From Deltaproteobacteria bacterium (GTDB lineage: Bacteria; Desulfobacterota; Desulfuromonadia; Desulfuromonadales; BM103): a stretch of 15,324 bases of DNA. The first letter of the stretch is position 1; each line of letters starts with the position of its first letter. The stretch lies in assembly GCA_006226895.1 (NCBI GenBank), contig SBFN01000235.1, positions 1-15,324 of the forward strand, given 5' to 3'. Shown here in pieces: positions 7,830 through 13,615 of the stretch. Position numbers and translations under genes: made by a program. The notes beneath the pieces are model-generated. The model saw only the letters and a list, made by a program, of their open reading frames with translations, did no database searches and was not told where the DNA came from.

Positions 7830-7857
7830 AGGATAAAGGAAAGCGGTGAGTTTGCAA
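7830..7857 (-). promoter_or_regulatory. Probable sigma70 promoter of sthA
   Basis: On the minus strand TTGCAA (7857-7852) and TATCCT (7835-7830) are 16 nt apart. Transcription would begin near 7823, about 34 nt before the chosen ATG at 7789. This supports the shorter start. No OxyR- or SoxR-like operator is evident. Confidence 0.45.
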
Positions 7858-7936
7858 CAGCTCTTATATCGAAGATCGAAAATGTCCCGTTTTTCAAAGT
7901 TCTGGCACAGTTTCAACCAACAGATGACTTGCCTGT

Positions 7937-7972
7937 AAAAAAAAGCCCCACAGCCAGGAGGGACTGTGGGGC
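7937..7972 (-). terminator. Strong rho-independent terminator ending the candidate small RNA
   Basis: A perfect 9-bp GC-rich stem (7945-7953 with 7964-7972) has a 10-nt loop. On the minus strand it is followed by eight T (7944-7937). There is no T-run on the plus-strand side, so it acts on minus-strand transcripts. No protein gene ends here, so its only candidate client is the short transcript from the promoter at 8059-8032. Confidence 0.85.
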
Positions 7973-8025
7973 AACGGGTTCTATGGGTTTTGCTTAGGAG
8001 GTAGAACATGAAGAACTATGCTCTG
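7937..8025 (-). ncRNA. Candidate small RNA with two CCUCC-loop hairpins
   Basis: Between sthA and the Dps-like gene, a minus-strand promoter (8059-8032) and a strong terminator define an RNA of about 90 nt. Hairpin 1 pairs GUUCUA (8007-8002) with UAGAAC (7983-7978) around an 18-nt loop that begins CCUCCU. Hairpin 2 is the terminator: GCCCCACAG (7972-7964) pairs with CUGUGGGGC (7953-7945) around UCCCUCCUGG, followed by eight U. Both loops therefore expose a sequence complementary to a Shine-Dalgarno element. This design is known from regulatory RNAs that block ribosome binding, such as the CCUCCUCCC-motif CcsR RNAs of Rhodobacter. No minus-strand ORF with a start signal fits. I know of no family match. 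The plus strand here offers a competing 20-codon ORF at 8008-8070. Confidence 0.6.
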
Positions 8026-8031
8026 GTTGAT

Positions 8032-8059
8032 ATCTTACCAATTTGGTTATATATGTCAA
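8032..8059 (-). promoter_or_regulatory. Sigma70-type promoter of the candidate small RNA
   Basis: On the minus strand a perfect -35 TTGACA (8059-8054) is followed after 16 nt by TAAGAT (8037-8032). The spacer is AT-rich and there is an A/T-rich stretch just upstream. The predicted start is near 8025. It is the best-looking promoter in the window. Confidence 0.65.
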
Positions 8060-8073
8060 CAAAAAAATGAAAT

Positions 8074-8105
8074 AAAAAATCTCTGCCAACACATGAGGGT
8101 GGCAA
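8074..8105 (-). terminator. Probable terminator of the Dps-like gene
   Basis: On the minus strand TTGCCA (8105-8100) pairs with TGGCAG (8088-8083) around an 11-nt loop, including one G-U, and is followed by AGATTTTTTATTT. It lies about 130 nt past the Dps-like stop and just before the -35 of the small-RNA promoter, so it would separate the two units. The stem is short. The stretch 8106-8232 holds only a 6-bp inverted repeat (GCACAG/CTGTGC, 8159-8185) without a T-run. Confidence 0.45.
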
Positions 8106-8232
8106 GGGCTAAATTTTCCAGGAACTCTCCGGGAGAGAGCATTTGAGAATCAACTTATGCACAGCTACGTTCTGGGCCACTGTGCTGTCGGCCTCTAACC
8201 CAGAAACCCGGTGGGGAAATTATAGTGACGCA

Positions 8233-8736
8233 TTAAGCCTTAAAAGCCGAGAGCATCAACTCAAAATCTTCAAGAAGAGCCTGCAGGTCCTCTTCGTGCT
8301 CTATCTCCTGTTCGATAATCTGCAATGCAATATTGTAAGTAACAGGGTCCTTGTCTTTGGTCATGTCCATCAGTTCTTTGTAGACACTGATAGCACACTG
8401 CTCGCCCGCAATATTCTGCACCAGAAGCGTTTTCACGAAGGGATCGTCGGGCGGTTCGTAAGCACAATTTGTGAGCTTGAACCAGTCGCGTGGGTCAGTC
8501 ACAGGATCGCCGCCCAACTGGATGATGCGGTTGGACACCAGCAGAGCATGATTCAGCTCCTCGGTCGCATGCAGTTCAAGCTCGGCGATCACGGCCTCCT
8601 TCATCGGCCCTTTAGCCACTTTTGCACCGGCCCAATACTGGTAGTAAGCCAGCCATTCGTCGGCATAGGCCTTACGCAGCACTGAGATCAGTTCGTCAAC
8701 ATCCAGTCCGACTATTGCTCGCCCCTTGCTTCCCAT
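8233..8736 (-). CDS. Ferritin-like diiron protein, Dps-like (thioferritin / DPSL type)
   Basis: The 167-residue four-helix protein has ferritin-like diiron ligands: E27 (in ADEWLAYYQYW), E60-x-x-H63 (EELNH), E112 (AGEQC) and E144-x-x-H147 (EIEH). Two cysteines, C91 (LTNCAYEPP) and C114 (GEQCAI), sit where the DPSL or thioferritin group carries a Cys pair beside the iron site. Members of that group (Sulfolobus, Bacteroides fragilis) form 12-subunit cages that use peroxide to oxidise iron and protect DNA. The frame is open to a GTG at 8769, but the ATG at 8736 has a perfect AGGAGG 5 nt upstream, so I chose it. The gene is divergent from the Sec-peroxiredoxin across about 160 nt. A bacterioferritin-like role is the main alternative. 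There is no heme-ligand Met of the bacterioferritin type that I can place. Confidence 0.85.
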   Translation of the reverse strand: MGSKGRAIVGLDVDELISVLRKAYADEWLAYYQYWAGAKVAKGPMKEAVIAELELHATEELNHALLVSNRIIQLGGDPVTDPRDWFKLTNCAYEPPDDPFVKTLLVQNIAGEQCAISVYKELMDMTKDKDPVTYNIALQIIEQEIEHEEDLQALLEDFELMLSAFKA

Positions 8737-8846
8737 AATGCCTCCTGTCATTTTGTTTATTAGGGTCACCCTCCATAATACTAACCTGTTTGAGTTGAGT
8801 TTCCAGAAACACCAGCCATTTCTGTCACGTTTTATAAGAGCTTGCT

Positions 8847-8873
8847 TTGCTTTGTAGAGTTTTGCGCTATAGT
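8847..8873 (+). promoter_or_regulatory. Possible promoter of the Sec-peroxiredoxin gene
   Basis: TATAGT at 8868-8873 is a good -10 box. TTGCTT at 8847-8852 lies 15 nt upstream, and TTTGCT shifted by one base gives 16 nt. Transcription would start near 8880, giving a leader of about 15 nt that carries the AAGGA ribosome-binding site. I recognise no OxyR, PerR or Fur box in the 8737-8894 divergent interval. Confidence 0.4.
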
Positions 8874-8894
8874 TCCTTAGGAAAGGAAATAACC

Positions 8895-9374
8895 ATGAGA
8901 CGGTTTTTTGTTACTGGCATCGTCATCGCAGCGACGCTTCTGGCTTCAAGCGTGGCGGCCCTCGAGGTCAACTCTCCGGCACCGGATTTTACGGCCCCAT
9001 CGACCAAGGGCGAAATCACCCTGAGCGAACTTTTGGTCAAAGGACCGGTGATTTTGGCATATTACTATGCCGATTTCACCTCGGGCTGAACGAGTGAAAT
9101 GAATGCTTTTCAAAACGACATCGCTCGTTTTGAAGAGTTGAACGTCCAGGTTCTGGGCGTCAGTTCTGACTCGTTGGAAAGCCACCAGGCTTTTTCTGAC
9201 CAGCTCGGTCTCAGCTTTCCGCTCATAGCTGATGACGGGAACATCAGCAAGCTCTACGGCAGCGGTCGGGTGACAACGCTGATAGACCAGCAGGGTATTG
9301 TGCGTTATGTCCACAAAGGCATGCCGGACAACGAAAAGTTGTTGCAGGAAGTCAGCAATTTACAGAGTTATTAG
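8895..9374 (+). CDS. Periplasmic selenocysteine-containing peroxiredoxin (in-frame UGA = Sec65)
   Basis: Reading through a UGA at 9087-9089 joins two parts of one AhpC/TSA-type peroxiredoxin of 159 residues. The first half ends ...YYYADFTSG and the second begins TSEMNAFQNDIARF, so the UGA falls exactly at the peroxidatic cysteine of the TxxC motif (T62, U65). The expected catalytic Arg is R125 (SGRVTTLIDQQG). There is no cysteine anywhere, hence no resolving Cys: a one-Sec enzyme needing an external reductant. Residues 1-22 are a signal peptide (MRRFFVTGIVIAATLLASSVAA), placing it in the periplasm. The PxxxTxxC proline is Tyr58 here. The start ATG at 8895 has AAGGA at good spacing; the frame extends upstream to 8847, but that precedes the promoter. 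A SECIS-like stem-loop follows the UGA. It reduces H2O2 or organic peroxides, by family. Confidence 0.9.
9087..9138 (+). promoter_or_regulatory. Sec UGA codon and candidate bacterial SECIS stem-loop
   Basis: After the UGA (9087-9089) and a 15-nt spacer, bases 9105-9118 pair with 9125-9138 in an unbroken 14-bp stem, two pairs being G-U, around the 6-nt loop CAUCGC (9119-9124). The loop starts 29 nt after the UGA, in the range known for bacterial SECIS elements, which lie inside the coding region and bind SelB. A competing pairing, AACGAG (9089-9094) with CUCGUU (9124-9129), would use part of the same bases. The usual G in the first two loop positions is missing unless the top pairs open, which makes G9117 the first loop base. 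Confidence 0.6.
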
Positions 9375-9449
9375 AATCGTTCCAAAATTCCTGCCGCTCT
9401 AGCCAGGGGATGAAATGTTCAGCAACCGCAAAGCCGGGGGGCCCTCATA

Positions 9450-9908
9450 ATGACGGATGCAGGTGAATGGCACCTGGTTCTCAGGCTGCTTAAAGAACAG
9501 GCCTTTGGCGTTTTGGGCACCAACCACAAGGGACACGCGTATGCCAGCCTGGTTGCCTTCGCAACCACGGAAGATGTACGCTTCATCTACTTCGCCACAA
9601 CGCGCGCGACCCGCAAATACCTCAACCTGGCAGCCGACGACCAGGTTGCCCTGTTGGTCGATAATCGTGCCGATCAAGCTCTGGCCCTTTATGAAGCGGC
9701 CGCCGTCACTGCCTACGGTACAGCGACAGAAGTCGCGGCTGCTGAGCACTCAGAAATTTTACAGACCTACCTGGCTAAACACCCGCAGCTGAAAACCTTC
9801 GTCTCGGCACCGACCACCGCCATCTTCCGCATCAAAGTGGAAAGCTATCACTTGGTCCAGCGCTTCCAGAGCGTCACAGAATTCCGGATGAGCCGATGCG
9901 CCGGCTGA
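9450..9908 (+). CDS. Pyridoxamine 5'-phosphate oxidase-like FMN-binding split-barrel protein
   Basis: The 152-residue protein matches the PNPOx-like split-barrel fold: LLKEQAFGVLGTNHKGHAY at the start, then SLVAFATTEDVRFIYFATT, ATRKYLNLAADDQVALLVDN (the flavin-site region) and a C-terminal AIFRIKVESYHLVQRF strand. Relatives bind FMN, F420 or heme (HugZ) as dimers in the cytoplasm. Real PdxH is longer and carries a PLP-site C-terminus that is absent here, so this is not PdxH. The stop overlaps the start of the dikinase-like gene by 13 nt, which ties the two together. The ATG at 9450 has only a poor GGGGGG about 12 nt upstream and forms a TAATG overlap with an 11-codon ORF at 9415, so coupled start is possible. 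Substrate unknown. Confidence 0.85.
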   Translation: MTDAGEWHLVLRLLKEQAFGVLGTNHKGHAYASLVAFATTEDVRFIYFATTRATRKYLNLAADDQVALLVDNRADQALALYEAAAVTAYGTATEVAAAEHSEILQTYLAKHPQLKTFVSAPTTAIFRIKVESYHLVQRFQSVTEFRMSRCAG

Positions 9909-12055
9909 TTTCTTTTGCGGACGTCAGCCAGGCGACCGTACAAACCCTTGGTGGCAAAGCCATGATGCTGGCTCGTCTGCAACAAGAGGGATTTATGGTC
10001 CCGGCCGGGTACTGCCTGCCGGTCAGGGCCTATCATGATTTCCTCGTTGAAACCGGCCTCGGCGCGTTCATTGCCATGGAAATGCAGCGTAAGGATTTTC
10101 GCGAGATGCGCTGGGAGGAACTTTGGGATGTCTCCCTGCGGATTCGCAACCACTTCCTCACTCGCGCGTGGCCAAAAGCGATGAAAGAGGAACTGCTCAA
10201 GGACTTGAGCGAAGGTCCGGCCAACTGGTCCGCGGTGGCCGTTCGTTCCACGGCTCCTGGAGAAGATTCCGCAAGCCAATCATTTGCGGGGCTGCATGAA
10301 AGCCGCGTTATGCTGCAAGGTGCAGAGGCCATCCTGGAAGCGATTCGTATTGTCTGGGCATCGCTATGGTCGGATGGCGCATTGCTCTACCGACACGAAC
10401 TCGGGTTGGATCCTGGCAAGAGTGGTATGGCCGTAATCATCCAGGAGATGATCGTCGGGGAGGTGTCCGGAATCCTCTTCACCCGGGCCCCTCAAAACGG
10501 CAGCGTCATGATGGCTGAGGCTGTCTGGGGCTTGAACCAGGCTCTCGTTGATGGCTCCATCGAGCCTGATCGTTGGCAATTCAATCGTGCCACAGGTGCT
10601 GTGACCGAAAAACATGAAGTTGCTCACACCGTCGCACTACGCCCTACGACACACGGTACCGAGTTGTCTCCCCTGGGTGAGGTGCAAAGAGGGCAATCAC
10701 CATTTGACAGCTTTCTTTGCCGGGAACTGTTCCAGGCAGGGTGTCAATTGGAAGCCAGCCTGGGCCAGGCCATCGATATCGAATGGACCTATTCTGAAAA
10801 GAACCTGCATATTCTCCAGGCTCGCCCGATCACAACATCTTTGCAGGCTGAAGATGGTGATGAGCGGCCCTGGTACCTGAGCCTCCATCGCAGCCTCGAC
10901 AATCTTGAAGCCTTGCGCATGGAACTTGAGCAGCAGGTCTTGCCGGGAATGGACCACGACGCAGAGAAGATGAGAGCTTTCGAGCTGTCTCAACTTAGCA
11001 ACCGGCAGCTTTCTGAGGAATATCTCAACCGCCGCCGCATTCTGAACAAATGGCTGAGCATTTATAAAGAGAAATGCATTCCTATGGCTCACGGCTTGAG
11101 GCTGTTTGGCGAGTTTTACAATGAACAGCTTAAGCCTGAAGACCCACATGAGTTCATCAACCTGCTGCATTCAGATAATTTGCTCGCGGTGCAACGCAAC
11201 CGGCAGTTGCGCGAGATGGCAGAACTGCTGCGCAAGGACCATCGCCTTTTGCAGCAGCTTAAAGACGGCCTCGAGCTTCCAGACGGGAGCCGCCTGAAAT
11301 TGATGCTCGAAGTGTTTAATCGAGATTACAGCGGCATTAACTGGGTTTTGCACCAAGAGCTCGACCTGATCTCCTGGCTTGTGAAATTAGCCGAGCAGGA
11401 GAGTGACGATAAAAACGATGAGTTAAAGCAGACTGACAGGGAACAAGTCTTTTTCGACCGGGTTCCGGAAGCAGAGAGAGCTATGGCAGGCCGGATTCTG
11501 GCCGTTGCCAAAGCCAGTTATCTTTTGCGAGACAACGACAATCTCTATCTGGGTAAGGTCAGAGCCGGTGTTTCCGCTGCCAAACAGGAAATTCACAAAC
11601 GGATTGATTCCGGGGCGTCGGAAGACCTCGATAGAATTCTACCCGAGACAACAGAAAAAAAAGTCTTTTCAAGGTATGAATCGCAGCGAGAGTTTATGGA
11701 AAGGCCCGAAACCTGGCAACTCGCCCGTCAACTGGTTGGCCAACCCGCAGGGCCCGGGGTCAATTCAGGTCCGGCGAGGGTTCTGGATAATGAAAGCGTC
11801 CTCACCGATTTTAAAGCGGGAGAGGTGTTGGTCTGCGACGCCATCGAGCCAAACATGACCTTTCTGGCGCCGTTGGCGGCAGCGATCATCGAACGTCGTG
11901 GCGGCATGCTGGTCCACGGTGCGATCATTGCCCGTGAATACGGAATCCCCTGTGTCACAGGCATTCCGGAAGCAACCAAAGTCATCAAGTCCGGAGAGAA
12001 ACTTACCGTTGACGGTTATCTCGGTATTGTCTCGATTGATCGAGGTGAAGGCTAA
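9896..12055 (+). CDS. Dikinase-like protein: ATP-grasp (PPDK N-terminal) plus phosphohistidine domain, no PEP-binding barrel
   Basis: The 719-residue protein starts with a PEP-synthase/PPDK ATP-binding domain: LGGKAMMLARLQQEGFMVPAG (18-38), VRSTAPGEDSASQSFAG (116-132), IIQEMIVGEVSGILFTR (181-197) and DIEW...QARPI (294-312). A charged, mostly helical middle follows (about 320-620). The C-terminus is the swivelling phosphohistidine domain, GGMLVHGAIIAREYGIPCVTG, with phospho-His674, ending LTVDGYLGIVSI. The PEP/pyruvate TIM barrel of PpsA and PpdK is absent. The order ATP-grasp / middle / His domain is that of rifampin phosphotransferase (about 865 residues) and related ATP-driven phosphotransferases. 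It therefore probably phosphorylates a small molecule bound by the middle domain, with AMP and phosphate released. Annotation as PEP synthase would be misleading. It overlaps the PNPOx-like gene by 13 nt, so the two are one transcription unit. Confidence 0.85.
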   Translation: MRRLISFADVSQATVQTLGGKAMMLARLQQEGFMVPAGYCLPVRAYHDFLVETGLGAFIAMEMQRKDFREMRWEELWDVSLRIRNHFLTRAWPKAMKEELLKDLSEGPANWSAVAVRSTAPGEDSASQSFAGLHESRVMLQGAEAILEAIRIVWASLWSDGALLYRHELGLDPGKSGMAVIIQEMIVGEVSGILFTRAPQNGSVMMAEAVWGLNQALVDGSIEPDRWQFNRATGAVTEKHEVAHTVALRPTTHGTELSPLGEVQRGQSPFDSFLCRELFQAGCQLEASLGQAIDIEWTYSEKNLHILQARPITTSLQAEDGDERPWYLSLHRSLDNLEALRMELEQQVLPGMDHDAEKMRAFELSQLSNRQLSEEYLNRRRILNKWLSIYKEKCIPMAHGLRLFGEFYNEQLKPEDPHEFINLLHSDNLLAVQRNRQLREMAELLRKDHRLLQQLKDGLELPDGSRLKLMLEVFNRDYSGINWVLHQELDLISWLVKLAEQESDDKNDELKQTDREQVFFDRVPEAERAMAGRILAVAKASYLLRDNDNLYLGKVRAGVSAAKQEIHKRIDSGASEDLDRILPETTEKKVFSRYESQREFMERPETWQLARQLVGQPAGPGVNSGPARVLDNESVLTDFKAGEVLVCDAIEPNMTFLAPLAAAIIERRGGMLVHGAIIAREYGIPCVTGIPEATKVIKSGEKLTVDGYLGIVSIDRGEG

Positions 12056-12067
12056 ATCTTTTTTCCT

Positions 12068-12649
12068 TTAATCCGTATCCAGCAAACGATCTCTGAAACC
12101 TTTGCTGATCGGCTCGTCACCCAGCCAGATCCCGAAGTATGCCGCCGCAAAATCAGCGCCTGGAACATGTCCCAAAGGGTCTTCGTTGAACCTTAGTTCG
12201 GTGCCCTTTTCAGGAAGATAATTGATGCTGTAGCGATCTCCGGGTTTTACATCCCGAAACAGTCCATAGAAAGTCTGTAAGCGTTTTTCCAGCGCTTGAT
12301 ACTCTGCCGGCAGGAGGTTGTCTTGCAGGAGCTTGTCAGAAGCCTCTGCAAAACCTTTGCCCTCAATCTCACGGAAATAGGAGAGCTCGAGCCTTTTCGG
12401 GATGTCGTTCGACCAGCTCTGCCCGGGAACGCCCCTTGGAAGGTAGAGGGCCCCGGCGTAGACATCGAACAACATAGCCCACTTCAGAACCGCGACTCCG
12501 TTAAGTTTAAGCTCTGACTGCTCGACGACCACGGTATCACTGAAACGAACGCCCTTGATCTCAACCGCCTGACAATGGCCGGCAATCAAAACAAACAGGA
12601 CCACGACCAAACAAAGTCTTTTCATAAGGCACTTATCTACAGTTCTCAC
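12068..12649 (-). CDS. Exported chalcone-isomerase-like domain protein
   Basis: The mature part fits the bacterial chalcone-isomerase-like family (Chalcone_3 type): VEIKGVRFSDTVVVEQSELKLNG, LFDVYAGALYLPRG, PKRLELSYFREIEGKGFAEA and the late GTELRFNEDPLGHVPGADFAAAYFGIWLGDEPIS. These small periplasmic proteins are common and of unknown role; enzyme activity is not implied. I chose the GTG at 12649 because AAGGAG lies 7 nt upstream, giving 193 residues with a signal peptide (MRTVDKCLMKRLCLVVVLFV, cleavage likely after HCQA). The ATG at 12625 would give a shorter signal peptide and has no ribosome-binding site. The frame is open to 13003, but that extension overlaps the divergent DUF1295 gene and is not protein-like. 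It converges on the dikinase-like gene with a 12-nt gap. Confidence 0.82.
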   Translation of the reverse strand: MRTVDKCLMKRLCLVVVLFVLIAGHCQAVEIKGVRFSDTVVVEQSELKLNGVAVLKWAMLFDVYAGALYLPRGVPGQSWSNDIPKRLELSYFREIEGKGFAEASDKLLQDNLLPAEYQALEKRLQTFYGLFRDVKPGDRYSINYLPEKGTELRFNEDPLGHVPGADFAAAYFGIWLGDEPISKGFRDRLLDTD

Positions 12650-12690
12650 TTTTGATCTCCTTTCGTTACCACCCTGCTCATCATAACAGA

Positions 12691-12724
12691 GGCCTGCCCA
12701 CCTGTGCACGCGGGCCGGTTTTTT
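12691..12724 (+). terminator. Possible plus-strand terminator before the DUF1295 operon
   Basis: GGCCTGC (12691-12697) pairs with GCGGGCC (12710-12716), one pair being G-U, around a 12-nt loop, and GGTTTTTT follows. It points in the plus direction, where no sense gene ends. It would stop transcripts from the dikinase-like operon that run antisense through the chalcone-isomerase-like gene, shielding the next operon. Confidence 0.45.
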
Positions 12725-12746
12725 ACCTGTTAAGCCACTGGAAATA

Positions 12747-12774
12747 TTGCACTTTGCAAATAATATTCTAGAAT
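12747..12774 (+). promoter_or_regulatory. Probable promoter of the DUF1295 / FAD / DUF1365 operon
   Basis: TTGCAC (12747-12752) and TAGAAT (12769-12774) are separated by 16 nt in AT-rich DNA. The start would be near 12781, about 50 nt before the ATG at 12833. The -10 lies in a palindrome, ATTCTAGAAT, which could bind a regulator, but I recognise no known site. Confidence 0.45.
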
Positions 12775-12832
12775 TTAAACGGTTGCCTAAATCAACTGCA
12801 GCAGCCCCCCACACTGCAAAGCGAGATCCAGG

Positions 12833-13615
12833 ATGAACGTTTTCTTCTTCAGCCTTATTGTGCTGCTGATCTATATGACCGCGATTTTCGGGCTCGCTCT
12901 TTGGCTCAAGGACAACAGCATTGTCGATGTGGCCTACGGTGTTGCTTTCGTTCTGACCTGCAGTTCGGCTTTTCTGGTTTATGGCGATGGTCACGCACGG
13001 CAATGGCTGGTGGTCTCTCTCATCTCAATCTGGGGACTGCGCCTCGCTTGTCATATCTTTCAGCGCAAACAGGGCGAGGGCGAGGATTTCCGTTATCGCC
13101 AGTGGCGCGAAGAGTGGGGCGATACCTTCATCTGGCGCAGTTTCCTGCAAATTTTCATGCTGCAGGGGACAGTGATCTTTCTGGTCGCCCTGCCAGCCTT
13201 GCTGGTCATCAACAGCCCGGGTGAAAAACTCGGCGCCTTCGATCATTTAGGAGTGCTGGTCTGGTTGATCGGGTTCGGGTTCGAGGCGATCGGCGATTGG
13301 CAGCTTTTGTGTTTCAAGCGCAAGGCTGAGAACCGCGGCAAGATCATCCAGAGCGGACTCTGGCGCTACACGCGACATCCTAATTATTTTGGTGAAGCCT
13401 TGCTCTGGTGGGGTTTGTTCCTGATAGCTTTCAAGGTTCCCTACGGGGCGGTAGCAATACTCAGTCCGCTACTCATTGACTTTCTGCTGTTGAAAGTTTC
13501 CGGGATCCCCATGCTTGAGGCCAAGTACCAGGGCAATCCTGAATTTTCAACTTACAAAGAGCGAACCAATGCTTTCTTTCCCTGGTTTCCAAAACCTGGA
13601 GGCCTGAATGACTGA
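12833..13615 (+). CDS. DUF1295 family membrane protein (steroid 5-alpha-reductase / ICMT-like fold)
   Basis: The 260-residue integral membrane protein has about six to seven hydrophobic segments (near 3-24, 30-50, 57-75, 105-126, 137-154, 188-204 and 206-222). It carries the C-terminal family motif [20 protein letters not shown], with RHPNYFGE at 181-188, and a final [28 protein letters not shown]-type motifs in the steroid-reductase and isoprenylcysteine-methyltransferase group bind NADPH or SAM. The true reaction of DUF1295 is not established. The start ATG at 12833 has only a weak GCGAG or AGG upstream. Its last 8 nt overlap the FAD gene start. Related clusters combine DUF1295, the FAD protein, DUF1365 and a Cfa-like methyltransferase, so a lipid-modifying role is the best guess. 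Confidence 0.92.
   Translation: MNVFFFSLIVLLIYMTAIFGLALWLKDNSIVDVAYGVAFVLTCSSAFLVYGDGHARQWLVVSLISIWGLRLACHIFQRKQGEGEDFRYRQWREEWGDTFIWRSFLQIFMLQGTVIFLVALPALLVINSPGEKLGAFDHLGVLVWLIGFGFEAIGDWQLLCFKRKAENRGKIIQSGLWRYTRHPNYFGEALLWWGLFLIAFKVPYGAVAILSPLLIDFLLLKVSGIPMLEAKYQGNPEFSTYKERTNAFFPWFPKPGGLND

Noticed and set aside
7790..7897. 36-residue N-terminal extension of SthA
   Set aside because: It is absent from the family, lacks a ribosome-binding site, and overlaps the likely promoter at 7830-7857.
8008..8070. Plus-strand 20-codon ORF (begins MKNYALVDI) with AGGAGG at 6-nt spacing
   Set aside because: AGGAGG here is the complement of the CCUCCU loop of the candidate minus-strand RNA. That strand has a near-consensus promoter and a T8 terminator, while the plus strand shows neither. 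Still possible, so worth testing along with the RNA.
8159..8185. GCACAG/CTGTGC inverted repeat downstream of the Dps-like gene
   Set aside because: Only 6 bp with a 15-nt loop and no T-run. This is within chance for this length of sequence.
9087..9098. Peroxiredoxin broken by a nonsense mutation (pseudogene) or two separate genes
   Set aside because: The stop is UGA, it sits precisely at the catalytic Cys position, the frame continues without shift, the rest is intact, and a stem-loop follows at SECIS distance. A random nonsense mutation would rarely meet all of these.
9896..12055. Calling the dikinase-like protein PEP synthase (ppsA) or rifampin phosphotransferase
   Set aside because: It lacks the PEP-binding barrel needed for PpsA. 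The middle domain is not recognisable as the rifampin-binding domain and the total length is shorter, so only the domain layout is claimed.
12650..13003. Long N-terminal extension of the chalcone-isomerase-like protein
   Set aside because: It is low-quality sequence antisense to the DUF1295 start and its promoter. A strong AAGGAG-GTG start followed by a signal peptide exists at 12649.
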